The notes: generated by a model not told the origin, from the letters alone. 64,000 bases of DNA from Porcincola sp945869225 (GCF_052118625.1 NZ_JBQKGW010000001.1:237010-301009); one strand, 5' to 3'. Shown: positions 18,326 through 28,106, numbered from the stretch's first letter. Program-made: numbers and translations.

Positions 18326-18356
18326 GCCGCAGACAGGCCAAATCCCTGTCTGCGGC
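18326..18356 (-). other. Intercistronic stem-loop, sugar operon 1
   Basis: A perfect 12-bp stem, GCCGCAGACAGG and CCTGTCTGCGGC, stands 20 nt after the binding-protein stop and before the alpha-xylosidase gene. The flanking T tract is poor. A 3'-stabilising hairpin or partial terminator would keep binding-protein mRNA above that of the hydrolase. Confidence 0.6.
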
Positions 18357-18376
18357 TATTAAAATGCTTTCTGTCT

Positions 18377-19696
18377 TTACTGTGCGTCTGGTCCGTCGAT
18401 CGCCGCGCACTGCTCGTCGATCGTCTTGATGGTGTCTTCCTTCGATGTCGTTCCTGCTATGTAGGACTGCATCGCTTCACCGAATACCTGGTGGAAGGAA
18501 TCCGTGGAATCGACAATTGCCAGCTCACCGGAGCCCTTCTCCTCAGCAAGCTTCTTGCCCTGCTCGATGATCACAAAATCGGATGCCTTGTCTGACTTGA
18601 CAGGCGGGACGACCCCTGCCACGTCCGTGAACCATGCCTGGCCTTCATCAGAAGTATACCACCAGTTGATGAAATTCAGGACAGCCTGAAGATTCTTGGA
18701 ATCCTTGTTGATTCTCAGTGCCTGGTCGGATCCGGAGATTACCTGCGCATCTTCTGCCTTGTCATCTACCGGATACCCTGCAAATCCGATCTTCAGATCC
18801 GGATTGATCTTTTTCAGGTCCGCTTCGACCCATGCGCCCTGCCCGAGCATAAAGGCGACTTTTCCGGAAGCAAATGCCTGCTCTTCACCGGCAAGATCCG
18901 TCTCAAGCGGCTTGTCATCCCCGTTCTTGACTGCATAGTCAATGAAGTCAAAGAAATTATCGCAGGCGATCGGATAATCCTTGAGGGACTTCTCTCCCTT
19001 CTGGATCGAGGAGACCAGGTCAGCCGCACTGATTCCGGCCGCCTTTGCCGCAGCGTCGACAAAGTGCTGTGCGACATGCTTGTAAACCCACCATTCCATG
19101 AACCCTGTCGTGAACGGGGTGTAGCCTGCGCTCTTGATCTTGTCGCATGCTGCCTTCAGCTCCTCCGTTGTTTCCGGAACCTTGTCAACACCGGCATCCT
19201 TGAGAACATCCTCATTATAGATCATGCCAAAATAGTTGCCCTTGATGGCGATGCCGTACATTCCGCCGCCTTCCTTCGCGGAAGCCATCGCGGACGCAAC
19301 ACCAGGATCGATCGTCTTCATCAGCGGCTGATCAGACAGATCAAGTGAATACTCCAGATAGGTATCGATCTCCTTTCCGGATGTGGAGGAAAAGATGTCC
19401 GGAACATCTCCTGAGTTGATCTTCGCCTTCAGAAGGGTCGGATAATCATTCTGGGTCGTCTCATAATTGATCGTGACATTCGGTGCCACCTTCTTGTAAT
19501 CGTCGATCAGCGTGTTGATGGCATCCGCATACTCCGGCGAAGCGATGAACATATAAATCTCTCCGGAGTCCTGTGACGGGTCCACTGCCGCCTCTGTTCC
19601 TCCGGCTGCCTCTGTCTCCCCCGCGAATGCAGGAAGCGCGGCGACAGACGCCGCCATGGCTGCTGCCATGACCAGAGATACAAGTTTCTTTTTCAT
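18377..19696 (-). CDS. Sugar ABC transporter solute-binding protein (locus 1)
   Basis: A 439-residue family-1 extracellular binding protein. The signal peptide (MKKKLVSLVMAAAMAASVAA) ends in the signal peptidase I site AFA-G; there is no cysteine and so no lipobox. The mature part has typical features such as DIFSSTSGKEIDTYLEYSLDLSD and the C-terminal AVLNFINWWYTSDEGQAWF. It would deliver an oligosaccharide to the two permeases encoded upstream. The neighbouring alpha-xylosidase suggests a xylose-decorated ligand, which is inference. AAGGAG precedes the ATG. Confidence 0.92.
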   Translation of the reverse strand: MKKKLVSLVMAAAMAASVAALPAFAGETEAAGGTEAAVDPSQDSGEIYMFIASPEYADAINTLIDDYKKVAPNVTINYETTQNDYPTLLKAKINSGDVPDIFSSTSGKEIDTYLEYSLDLSDQPLMKTIDPGVASAMASAKEGGGMYGIAIKGNYFGMIYNEDVLKDAGVDKVPETTEELKAACDKIKSAGYTPFTTGFMEWWVYKHVAQHFVDAAAKAAGISAADLVSSIQKGEKSLKDYPIACDNFFDFIDYAVKNGDDKPLETDLAGEEQAFASGKVAFMLGQGAWVEADLKKINPDLKIGFAGYPVDDKAEDAQVISGSDQALRINKDSKNLQAVLNFINWWYTSDEGQAWFTDVAGVVPPVKSDKASDFVIIEQGKKLAEEKGSGELAIVDSTDSFHQVFGEAMQSYIAGTTSKEDTIKTIDEQCAAIDGPDAQ

Positions 19697-19809
19697 AAAG
19701 ACACTCCTTTCTGCTTTGGGGTCCTCAGACCCGGTTTATATATGATTGATCAAGACAGATCTCTCTGCCTGTTTTCCCCGTCCGCATCGTTTTTCTGCTT
19801 TTCTGCTTT

Positions 19810-20649
19810 TCAGCCCTTCACCGCACCTGCCACAACGCCCTCGACGATGTATTTCTGAAGAAATATGAAGACAAGAATGGACGGAAAGACAGCCATGACC
19901 ATGCCTGCCATCGCGTACTGCCACTGGGTGTTCATCTGTCCGACGAAGGTATATGCCGCCAGCACCAGTGTCTTCGTCTTGTTGTTCGAGTTGACCATCA
20001 GCAGCGGAAGCAGGAAATCATTCCAGATCCACATGACATCCAGCACGATGACTGTCACCGTCACCGACTTCAGAAGCGGAAAAATCACCATCCTGTATGT
20101 CTGCCAGGTTGTTGCGCCATCGACTGTCGCCGCTTCATCGAGATCTCTCGGAATGGTCGCCATGAAGTTATAGAAGATAAAGGTCGCCATCGGAATGCCG
20201 AATCCCCAGTACTGGATGCCCAGACCGATTCTCGAATTGTTCAGGTGGATGATGTTCATCGCCTTGAGCAGGGTAATCATGATGGTCTGGAACGGAATCA
20301 GCATCGGTGTGATCAGCAGCGTATAGATGAACTTTGTGTATTTTGTCCTCCTTCGGTCACAGATGTATGCCGAAAGAGAGGAAAAAAACACGATTCCGGC
20401 GATGCCGATGGCTGTGATCATCACATTGTTCCACAGAAGCCTGAAATACTGGATCTTCTCTCCGACATACAGATAATTTCCGAATGTCGGCTTCTTCGGA
20501 AGCGAGACCGGCGTCGCGATGACCTCCCCGAACGGCTTGACTGAATTCATGAACATCAGTACAACCGGATAGATATAGAGCAGTGCGATCACGGTCAGGA
20601 TCACCACAAGGATGACATGTGACAGCCTCTGTCTGGTTTTCCGTCTCAT
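19810..20649 (-). CDS. Sugar ABC permease, MalG type (locus 1)
   Basis: A 279-residue inner-membrane permease with six predicted helices and the EAA loop EAATVDGATTWQTYRMVIFPLL near residue 185, which docks the ATPase. It ends with the usual GAVKG tail. Its ATG overlaps the stop of the MalF-type gene (TGATG), so translation is probably coupled. No ATPase gene is in this operon. Confidence 0.93.
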   Translation of the reverse strand: MRRKTRQRLSHVILVVILTVIALLYIYPVVLMFMNSVKPFGEVIATPVSLPKKPTFGNYLYVGEKIQYFRLLWNNVMITAIGIAGIVFFSSLSAYICDRRRTKYTKFIYTLLITPMLIPFQTIMITLLKAMNIIHLNNSRIGLGIQYWGFGIPMATFIFYNFMATIPRDLDEAATVDGATTWQTYRMVIFPLLKSVTVTVIVLDVMWIWNDFLLPLLMVNSNNKTKTLVLAAYTFVGQMNTQWQYAMAGMVMAVFPSILVFIFLQKYIVEGVVAGAVKG

Positions 20650-21536
20650 CAGAGTGCGACCTCCTTTCTGGACATCATTTTCAAGGTCAGCTGCGTGATC
20701 ACGAGGACAAAGACAAAGTACAGGATGGCCTGTGCGGATCCAAGGCCGTAATTGTTCCGCGTGAACGCCTCATTGTAGATGGACAGGGTCGCAGAATACG
20801 TCGACTGCCCCGGTCCACCTTTTGTCAGCGCCAGGATGATGTCAAAAACCTTCAGCCCGTTCGTGAGGGACATAAATACACAGGTCGTCATCGAGGGCCC
20901 GAGCAGCGGAACCGTCACTTTGAAGAAAGTCTGTCTTCTCGATGCGCCGTCCACATAGGCTGCTTCAATGATATCTTTCGGCACTGCCTGCAGGCCGGCG
21001 ATATAGAGGACAATGTAAAATCCCAGAGACTGCCAGATTCCGACAATTGTGACGGACCAGAACGCCATGTCCGGATTCCCAAGCCAGGACAGATTCCAGA
21101 ATCCCCAGCCGGTCAGTTCAAAGAACTTCTTGAATCCCGACGTGAAGATGAATTTCCAGATGAAGCCGACGATGGTCATCGACATGATATAGGGAATAAA
21201 AAACAAACCTCTGTAAAGATTCGCCAGCCGGAATCGTTTCGTCAGGGCAACAGCCAGCGCCAGCGCTGCGATATTCGAGACGATAACAAAGAAGAATGTA
21301 TAGCGAATCGTGAACCACATCGCCGAAAGGAAGCTGTCGCTTCCGCTCAGGATGGTTTTGAAATTTTCCAGGCCGATGAAGACGGGCTGTTTCGCGATTC
21401 CATTCCATCTGGTCAGCGAATAGTACCCGCTCATCACGAACGGAATGTACATGACCATGCACACCAGGATGACAGCAGGAATCGTGAACAGGATATTTTC
21501 GAACCCTTTCTTTTTTTTCATGCTGCTTCGTTTCAT
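20649..21536 (-). CDS. Sugar ABC permease, MalF type (locus 1)
   Basis: A 295-residue permease, the partner of the MalG-type protein. The EAA loop reads EAAYVDGASRRQTFFKVTVPLL near residue 205, and the first helix lies near residues 15-40. I chose the ATG at 21536 because AAGGAG stands 6 nt before it; longer frames start without a ribosome site. It is the first gene of sugar operon 1. Confidence 0.93.
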   Translation of the reverse strand: MKRSSMKKKKGFENILFTIPAVILVCMVMYIPFVMSGYYSLTRWNGIAKQPVFIGLENFKTILSGSDSFLSAMWFTIRYTFFFVIVSNIAALALAVALTKRFRLANLYRGLFFIPYIMSMTIVGFIWKFIFTSGFKKFFELTGWGFWNLSWLGNPDMAFWSVTIVGIWQSLGFYIVLYIAGLQAVPKDIIEAAYVDGASRRQTFFKVTVPLLGPSMTTCVFMSLTNGLKVFDIILALTKGGPGQSTYSATLSIYNEAFTRNNYGLGSAQAILYFVFVLVITQLTLKMMSRKEVAL

Positions 21537-21574
21537 TCCACGCTCCTTACCAGCCAGGCTAAACGCCTGAATTA

Positions 21575-21610
21575 CTTGTTCTGACAAGATTATATCTTCG
21601 TTATATTGTC
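21575..21610. promoter_or_regulatory. Candidate operator/promoter of sugar operon 1
   Basis: On the minus strand a TATAAT (-10) lies about 50 nt before the permease start without a good -35. The pair TGACAA...TTGTCA forms an imperfect inverted repeat around it. A promoter with a weak -35 fits activation by the divergent YesN-like regulator, but no binding site is proven. Confidence 0.35.
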
Positions 21611-21682
21611 AATAATATGGAAAGAATTGATATGATATCTGTACTATTTTGACATCATGATTCCGCACATCCGCCTGTCTCT

Positions 21683-21710
21683 TTGACATCCCGTATTGTT
21701 GTTGTATGAT
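21683..21710 (+). promoter_or_regulatory. Promoter of the two-component genes
   Basis: Plus strand: -35 TTGACA (21683-21688), a 16-nt spacer, and -10 TATGAT (21705-21710), about 50 nt before the sensor kinase ATG. Confidence 0.6.
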
Positions 21711-21763
21711 ACAGAGGAAAGGTAACGAAAGAACCTGAGAGGTTCGGATGCAAAGGAAAGACC

Positions 21764-23566
21764 ATGAAAAAGATCACTGCCCATCTGAAGGCAAAATTGT
21801 CGGCACGTCTCGCCAGAACGCCCCTCTGGGTCTCGTTCATGCTGATGACCAGCCTGCTGCTTCTGGCAAGCACCCTGCTGCTGTCGTTATTCAATTACAA
21901 CTACAGCCGTTCCGGTTCGATCAGGGAATATAACACGCAGTCTGAACGGCTGCTGAATCTGAAAGCACAGAATCTGAAGTCCTATCTGGACAATCTGTCC
22001 GAGTTCTGTGTCCTTCCGGTCACTGACAACACCTTCTACCAGCAGCTTCATCAGACCGTTTCGCTTTCTGAGGCTGAACAGCAGGACATTCTGAAGAAGG
22101 TTCAGATTTATTATTATACCAGAACCGATCTGAACGCCTATCACCTTTACCTGCTGAACCAGGATCTCGTGATCGGGCGCAGCAACGGTGATCAGCGAAT
22201 GAAGGTGCAGACTGCTCCGAACATGGATGGAAGTCAGCCACTGGAGATGTGCCTGAAAGCAAAGAGCGGCACTTCCATCTCCCCTGCCTCCGACGACTCT
22301 CTGTTCGTCTTCAGCCATACCATCATCCGGGTTTCAGACAGAACCCCTCTTGCAGCTGCCGTCATCGAGGTTACACCGTCCGCCCTGCTTTCCGGCATGG
22401 AGGGGACAAACATCACGATGTACAGCGGAGGAACGCTTCTTTATACTGCCGCAAAGGGAGCGCTCGGATCGGTGCTGAAAAACCCGGACGCACCTGATTC
22501 CGTTCTTGCCCGTGGCCCCCTCCCGAAAGATGGTCTGGTCCAGATCGGAGATGAACAGTACCTCTGCAGCGCTGCACAGGACGAAACCTATGGGTTCAGA
22601 CTCGTCTCTCTTCAGCCCATCTCCTCGATAGAAGAAAGCTTTCGCCGTGCCAGGTCTTTCTCCCTGCTGGAAGGTTTTCTGTTTCTGATGGTTTCTCTGT
22701 TTCTGACCTACTTCTCCTTCCGCTTCCTGACCGCGCCGCTCGCGCAGCTTTCTGCCAGTCAGAAGAAGCTTGGAAAAGGCCAGTTTCTCCAGATCCGCCT
22801 GGGGCGTTCCCTGGAAGTTTCAAGGCTCAGTGACAGTTTCAACCAGATGTCCGCACAGATTGAAAAGCTGATCCGCGAAAATCTCATCGCAAGCCTGAAC
22901 GAGAAAACTGCCCAGCTGACCGCCCTCGAAGCCCAGTTGAATCCTCATTTCCTGAACAATACGCTCCAGGCGATCGGTTCAGAGGCATTGATGTGTGATC
23001 AGATTGAAATCTATGATATGGTGACTAAGCTTGCGCAGATCTTCCGATACGCGCTGAAAGCGAAAAACCAGGTCCCGCTCCGCGAGGAAATGACCTTCAC
23101 TCAGAATTACATTGACCTGCAGAAACTCCGGATGAATGACAGACTTGATGTCAGGGTCAGTATCACAGAGGATCTCCTGGATGTAACCGTCCCGAAATGC
23201 TGTGTCCAGCTGCTGGTTGAAAACGCCATTCTCCATGGAATCACCGGCGACAGAAGCTCCATCCATATTCAGATCGAAGCCGGAGAAACAGCACAGGATG
23301 ACACGCCCGGCGGAACTTCCTGTTTCAATCTGACCGTATCAGATGATGGTGCCGGTATCCCCAAAGACAAGCTGCAGGAAATCCGCCGCTCGCTGAAAGC
23401 ACCGCTTTCCCAGACCAATGCAGGAAGCATCGGTCTTGTGAATCTCAGCAGCCGTCTGAAGCTGATGGCCCCTGAGGCCTCATATCTCCAGATAGACAGC
23501 GTGGAAGGTACCGGCACCAGGGTGTCTATGGTCATGAACCTCCAAAGGAGCAGAAAGAATGTATAA
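21764..23566 (+). CDS. YesM-like sensor histidine kinase
   Basis: A 600-residue membrane kinase. The first transmembrane helix is at about residues 24-43, an extracellular sensing domain spans about 45-295, and the second helix is at about 298-322. HAMP follows, then the HisKA_7TM/LytS-type His box with phosphoacceptor H395 in NPHFLNNTL, and a HATPase with N box LVENAILHGI and G box SDDGAGI. The residue after HFL is N where F or Y is usual. It overlaps the response regulator by 8 nt. Divergent from sugar operon 1, it probably senses an extracellular sugar or the loaded binding protein. Confidence 0.92.
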   Translation: MKKITAHLKAKLSARLARTPLWVSFMLMTSLLLLASTLLLSLFNYNYSRSGSIREYNTQSERLLNLKAQNLKSYLDNLSEFCVLPVTDNTFYQQLHQTVSLSEAEQQDILKKVQIYYYTRTDLNAYHLYLLNQDLVIGRSNGDQRMKVQTAPNMDGSQPLEMCLKAKSGTSISPASDDSLFVFSHTIIRVSDRTPLAAAVIEVTPSALLSGMEGTNITMYSGGTLLYTAAKGALGSVLKNPDAPDSVLARGPLPKDGLVQIGDEQYLCSAAQDETYGFRLVSLQPISSIEESFRRARSFSLLEGFLFLMVSLFLTYFSFRFLTAPLAQLSASQKKLGKGQFLQIRLGRSLEVSRLSDSFNQMSAQIEKLIRENLIASLNEKTAQLTALEAQLNPHFLNNTLQAIGSEALMCDQIEIYDMVTKLAQIFRYALKAKNQVPLREEMTFTQNYIDLQKLRMNDRLDVRVSITEDLLDVTVPKCCVQLLVENAILHGITGDRSSIHIQIEAGETAQDDTPGGTSCFNLTVSDDGAGIPKDKLQEIRRSLKAPLSQTNAGSIGLVNLSSRLKLMAPEASYLQIDSVEGTGTRVSMVMNLQRSRKNV

Positions 23567-24293
23567 AGCATTGATCATTGATGATGAAAAGCCGGTCCGT
23601 ATCGCGATCAGCAGGCTCGGTGCCTGGAGCCGTTTTCACCTGGAACCCCCATCGTTCGCGGAGAATGGAAGACAGGGGCTCACGCTGATGCGGGAGCTGT
23701 CACCTTCGATTGTCTTTGTTGACATGTCGATGCCCGTTATGGACGGTGTTGAGTTTCTGAAGCAGGCTACACAGGAATGCGAAAGATGTTCCTTTATCGT
23801 GATCAGCGGCTACGATGACTTTCGCTATGCACAGCAGGCCATTCACTTTCATGTGTCAGACTACCTTCTCAAGCCGGTTGTCGCAGATGAGTTGAACAAA
23901 GCCATCGGACATGCCATGAAAATGCTGTTCCCGGACGAAGACTTCTCCGGGGAAGACTCTGGTTCAAGTCTCACTGCCCAGCAGGTTGTCACCCTTCTGC
24001 ATGATACAATTGACCGGGACTACACACACAACATCAGGCTTTCAGAATTTGCGGATCGATACTTTTTCTCGCATGAATACCTGTCAAGGCTGTTCAAATC
24101 AACCTATCACCTGGGTATCTCCGAATATCTCACATCCGTCCGGATGGAACGGGCCGCCAGTCTTCTGAAGGATCCGGCGATCCGGATCACGGAGATCGCT
24201 TCCAGAGTCGGTTATCCTGACAATACCTACTTTTCAAAAGCCTTCCGGAATTACTTCGGTATCTCTCCCAGTGAGTACCGCTCAAGATCCTGA
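23559..24293 (+). CDS. YesN-like response regulator (REC-AraC)
   Basis: A 244-residue regulator. The receiver domain has the acidic pair DDE near residues 8-10, phosphoacceptor D55 in FVDMSMPVMDG, and the conserved Lys in YLLKPV. The C-terminal AraC-type double helix-turn-helix covers about residues 145-244, with YLSRLFKSTYHLGISEYL and VGYPDNTYFSKAFRNYFG. The linker is much shorter than in YesN. It is the likely activator of the divergent permease operon. Confidence 0.93.
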   Translation: MYKALIIDDEKPVRIAISRLGAWSRFHLEPPSFAENGRQGLTLMRELSPSIVFVDMSMPVMDGVEFLKQATQECERCSFIVISGYDDFRYAQQAIHFHVSDYLLKPVVADELNKAIGHAMKMLFPDEDFSGEDSGSSLTAQQVVTLLHDTIDRDYTHNIRLSEFADRYFFSHEYLSRLFKSTYHLGISEYLTSVRMERAASLLKDPAIRITEIASRVGYPDNTYFSKAFRNYFGISPSEYRSRS

Positions 24294-24370
24294 TCCTCCG
24301 CCTGTTCTCTTCCTGCGTTCTTCTCAAAGCCTTCTCCCACATTCCCTCCGGGAGCCCCGGACAGGACAGC

Positions 24371-24408
24371 AAAAGGCCGCTGCCTTTTCAGGCAGCGGCC
24401 TCTCTCTT
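24371..24408. terminator. Bidirectional terminator between regulator and nifJ
   Basis: A perfect hairpin GGCCGCTGCC-TTTTCA-GGCAGCGGCC. It ends with TCTCTCTT on the plus strand and TTTTG on the minus strand, so it can serve both convergent genes. Confidence 0.8.
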
Positions 24409-24437
24409 CAGCCAGACGATTCGCCTGACTCAGAACA

Positions 24438-27400
24438 TTACTCTTCTTCCGGGCTGTACAGCTTCACCAGTCTGTTCAGATAGTCGTAGCGTTCCTTCGC
24501 CTCACTCTCGGACTTATCCCAGAGCTTTGCGGCGCGTTCCGGATTCGATCTCTTCAGAGAATTGTAACGAACCTCTCCGTTCAGGAACTCCTTGTAATCA
24601 TCTGTCGGAGCCTTGGAATCCAGCGTGAATGCCGGCTTTCCTTCCTTCTTCAGATCCGGGTTGTAGCGGAACAGATGCCAGTATCCGGACTTGACAGCCA
24701 GCTCTTCCTCAGTCTGAGCCTTTGCCATGCCCTTCTTGATACCATGGTTGATGCAAGGCGCATAGCACAGGACGATGGAAGGTCCGTGATATGCCTCAGC
24801 CTCAGCGAATGCCTTGACGCACTGATTGAAGTCAGCGCCCATCGCAACCTGTGCGACGTAGACATAGCCATAGCTCATCATCATGGAAGCCAGATCCTTC
24901 TTCTTGGTCTCCTTGCCGGCTGCCGCAAACTGTGCGACTGCACCGGTCGGGGTAGCCTTGGAGGACTGTCCGCCTGTGTTGGAGTACACCTCTGTATCAA
25001 AGACGCAGATATTGATATCCTTGCCGGATGCCAGTACATGGTCAACGCCGCCGAATCCGATATCATAGGACCATCCGTCGCCGCCGAAGATCCAGTTGGA
25101 CTTCTTTGCCAGATAATCCTTGTCCTTCAGGATTTCCTGAGCCTCGGCACTGCCGTCAGCCTCAAGAGCTTTCACGAGTTCATCGGTTGCCGCTCCGTTG
25201 GTCTTTCCATCCAGATAGGTATCAAGCCATGCCTGGCCCTCGGCTGTAACCTTGCCCTCGGCCATCATCGCCTCAACCTTGCTCTTCAGGCTCTGTCTGA
25301 GAGCGTCAGCTGCCAGGAACATACCGAACCCGAACTCAGCCGCATCCTCGAACAGGGAGTTCGACCATGCCGGGCCATGTCCCTTCTTGTTGACCGTGTA
25401 CGGTGTGGACGGTGAGGAGTTGCCCCAGATGGAGGAGCATCCGGTTGCGTTCGCGATGTACATTCTGTCGCCGAAGAGCTGTGTGACAAGCTTTGCATAC
25501 GGTGTCTCACCGCATCCGCCGCAGGCGCCGGAGAATTCAAGCAGCGGCTGTTTGAACTGGGAGCCCTTGACCGTGTTTTCCTTAAACTTGTCGACAACAT
25601 CCTGCTTCGGATCCAGCTTGACGCAGTAGTCGAACCCTTCCTGCTCGTCCGTATGCTCTGCGAACGGCATCATGGTCAGTGCCTTCTCGCCCTTCTTGCC
25701 CGGGCAGACATTCGCGCAGCTTCCGCAGCCTGTGCAGTCATAAGCAGAGACAGCGATCGCATACTTGTAGTCCTTCATACCGAGCATCGGAAGCGTCTTC
25801 TGGCTCTCCGGAAGAGCGGCCGCCTCATCGGCATTCAGCGCGAACGGACGGATCACGGCATGCGGGCATACATACGAGCAGCGTGTGCACTGGATGCAGT
25901 TGTCCGGATTCCAGACAGGCACCATAACCGCGACGCCGCGCTTCTCATATGCAGCTGTTCCGGACGGTGTCGTGCCGTCAACGTAATCCTTGAACGCGGA
26001 GACAGGAAGCTTGTTGCCCTCCTGGGAACTGACAGCCAGCTGGATGTTGTTGACGAAATCGACAACCTCTTTCTTGCCCTCAGATACCTTATGGAAATCA
26101 AGTCCCTCATCCGCAGCGTCAGCCCAGGATGCCGGCACAGCGACCTCATGAACCTGCTTTGCGCCTTCATCGATGGCTGCCCAGTTCTTCTTGACGACAT
26201 CATCGCCCTTGCGGCCGTAGGTAGCCTTCGCTGCAGCCTTCATCAGCTCGATTGCCCTCTCCTCCGGGATGATGGCAGCCAGCTTGAAGAATGCGGACTG
26301 AAGAATGGTGTTGATACGGGTCGGGCCCATGCCAACTTCGATACCGATCTTGACACCGTCGATCGTGTAGAACTTGATGTGATGCTTTGCGATGTAAGCC
26401 TTCACCTGTCCCGGGATATGCTGCTCCAGTTCCTCATCGGACCACGGGCAGTTCAGCAGGAAGGTTCCGCCGTCAACCAGCTCCTGAACCATGTTGAACT
26501 TGCGGATGTATGCCGGATTGTGGCATGCAACGAAGTTCGCCTGATGAATCAGGTAGGTGGACTTGATCGGCTTCTTTCCGAAGCGGAGGTGAGACATCGT
26601 CACGCCGCCGGACTTCTTGGAATCGTAATCAAAGTATGCCTGCGCATACATGTCGGTGTTGTCGCCGATGATCTTGATGGAGTTCTTGTTTGCACCGACC
26701 GTTCCGTCTGCGCCAAGTCCCCAGAACTTGCAGTTGATGGTTCCCTCCGGTGTCGTGACAATCGCCGGGCCTTCCTCGAGAGACAGGCCTGTGACATCAT
26801 CGACAATACCGATGGTGAACTTTTCCTTTGTGGTGTTCTTGTAAACGGCGATGATCTGTGCAGGTGTCGTATCCTTGCTGCCCAGTCCGTAACGGCCTGT
26901 GAAGATCGGAACATTCTGGAACTTTGATCCTCTCAGAGCTGCGACAACATCCAGATACAGCGGCTCGCCGAGGGAACCCGGCTCCTTCGTGCGGTCGAGC
27001 ACGGAGATATACTTCACGCTGTCCGGAATTGCCTCGATCAGTGCCTCTGCACTGAACGGTCTGTAAAGGCGGACCTTCACAACACCGTACTTGCCACCGG
27101 CCTGGTTCAGGTAGTCAACGGTCTCCTCGATCGTATCGTTGACGGAGCCCATGGCGATGATGATGTGCTCTGCATCCGGTGCGCCGTAGTAGTTGAACAG
27201 CTTGTAATCCGTTCCGAGCTTTGCATTGACCTTGTCCATGTACTTCTGGACAATGGCCGGCATCGCGTCATAGTACGGGTTGATCGCCTCGCGGACCTGG
27301 AAGAAGATATCCGGGTTCTGCGCGGAGCCTCTCTCTACCGGATGATCCGGATTCAGGCACTGGTCTCTCCATTCCTGAAGTGCCTTGAAGTTGAACATCT

Positions 27401-27977
27401 CCTTCAGGTCTTCAAAATCCCACTGCTCAATCTTCTGGATCTCATGAGATGTGCGGAATCCGTCGAAGAAGTTGATGAACGGAAGACGTCCCTCGATAGC
27501 TGCAAGGTGCGCAACCGGTGTCAGGTCCATAACCTCCTGCACAGAAGACTCACACAGCATGCAGGCGCCAGTCTGACGGCAGGCATACACATCGGAGTGG
27601 TCTCCGAAAATGGAAAGTGCATGGGAAGCTACTGCACGCGCGGATACATCGAACACGCCCGGAAGCCTTTCACCCGCGATCTTGTAAAGGTTCGGGATCA
27701 TCAGAAGCAGACCCTGGGAAGCAGTGTAGGTCGTCGTGAGGGCGCCTGCTGCAAGAGAGCCGTGGACGGCGCCGGAAGCACCTGCCTCGGACTGCATCTC
27801 AGTAATCTTGACGGTCTGGCCAAAGATGTTCTTCATGCCCTGTGTTGCCCACTCATCTGTATGCTCCGGCATAACAGACGACGGGGTAATCGGGTACATT
27901 GCTGCGACATCGGTAAATGCATAGGATGCATATGCGGCAGCCTGATTACCATCCATGGTCTTCATTTGTCTTGCCAT
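24438..27977 (-). CDS. nifJ: Pyruvate:ferredoxin oxidoreductase
   Basis: The 1179-residue enzyme oxidises pyruvate with CoA to acetyl-CoA and CO2 and reduces ferredoxin. Domains in order: the N-terminal pyruvate-binding domain (AAYASYAFTDVAAMYPITPSS-like), a CoA-binding region, a gamma domain, a double 4Fe-4S ferredoxin domain (CIQCTRCSYVCPH and CTGCGSCANVCPG near residues 690-755), and the TPP domain with GACGGCGETPY, GDGWSYDIGFGG and EVYSNTGGQSSKATP. Length is typical. AAGGAGGA precedes the ATG. It is a main oxygen-sensitive catabolic enzyme in anaerobes. Confidence 0.98.
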   Translation of the reverse strand: MARQMKTMDGNQAAAYASYAFTDVAAMYPITPSSVMPEHTDEWATQGMKNIFGQTVKITEMQSEAGASGAVHGSLAAGALTTTYTASQGLLLMIPNLYKIAGERLPGVFDVSARAVASHALSIFGDHSDVYACRQTGACMLCESSVQEVMDLTPVAHLAAIEGRLPFINFFDGFRTSHEIQKIEQWDFEDLKEMFNFKALQEWRDQCLNPDHPVERGSAQNPDIFFQVREAINPYYDAMPAIVQKYMDKVNAKLGTDYKLFNYYGAPDAEHIIIAMGSVNDTIEETVDYLNQAGGKYGVVKVRLYRPFSAEALIEAIPDSVKYISVLDRTKEPGSLGEPLYLDVVAALRGSKFQNVPIFTGRYGLGSKDTTPAQIIAVYKNTTKEKFTIGIVDDVTGLSLEEGPAIVTTPEGTINCKFWGLGADGTVGANKNSIKIIGDNTDMYAQAYFDYDSKKSGGVTMSHLRFGKKPIKSTYLIHQANFVACHNPAYIRKFNMVQELVDGGTFLLNCPWSDEELEQHIPGQVKAYIAKHHIKFYTIDGVKIGIEVGMGPTRINTILQSAFFKLAAIIPEERAIELMKAAAKATYGRKGDDVVKKNWAAIDEGAKQVHEVAVPASWADAADEGLDFHKVSEGKKEVVDFVNNIQLAVSSQEGNKLPVSAFKDYVDGTTPSGTAAYEKRGVAVMVPVWNPDNCIQCTRCSYVCPHAVIRPFALNADEAAALPESQKTLPMLGMKDYKYAIAVSAYDCTGCGSCANVCPGKKGEKALTMMPFAEHTDEQEGFDYCVKLDPKQDVVDKFKENTVKGSQFKQPLLEFSGACGGCGETPYAKLVTQLFGDRMYIANATGCSSIWGNSSPSTPYTVNKKGHGPAWSNSLFEDAAEFGFGMFLAADALRQSLKSKVEAMMAEGKVTAEGQAWLDTYLDGKTNGAATDELVKALEADGSAEAQEILKDKDYLAKKSNWIFGGDGWSYDIGFGGVDHVLASGKDINICVFDTEVYSNTGGQSSKATPTGAVAQFAAAGKETKKKDLASMMMSYGYVYVAQVAMGADFNQCVKAFAEAEAYHGPSIVLCYAPCINHGIKKGMAKAQTEEELAVKSGYWHLFRYNPDLKKEGKPAFTLDSKAPTDDYKEFLNGEVRYNSLKRSNPERAAKLWDKSESEAKERYDYLNRLVKLYSPEEE

Positions 27978-28106
27978 TTTAGTTCCTCCTTCTTGAAGTT
28001 CGTTCTATAAGCGCGCAGGTTGGATGTGCAGCCTTCCCTGCTGCCGCTCTCTTCCGGCCGCCACCGAAGTCTCCGGTGCCCGGCGGAGCGGAATTCAGCA
28101 AAGAAA

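Noticed and set aside
25653..26927. 424-codon open frame antisense to nifJ
   Set aside because: Shadow of a strongly biased gene. The same holds for long frames at 12541-13920, 49797-50957, 54125-55237 and 60917-62167.
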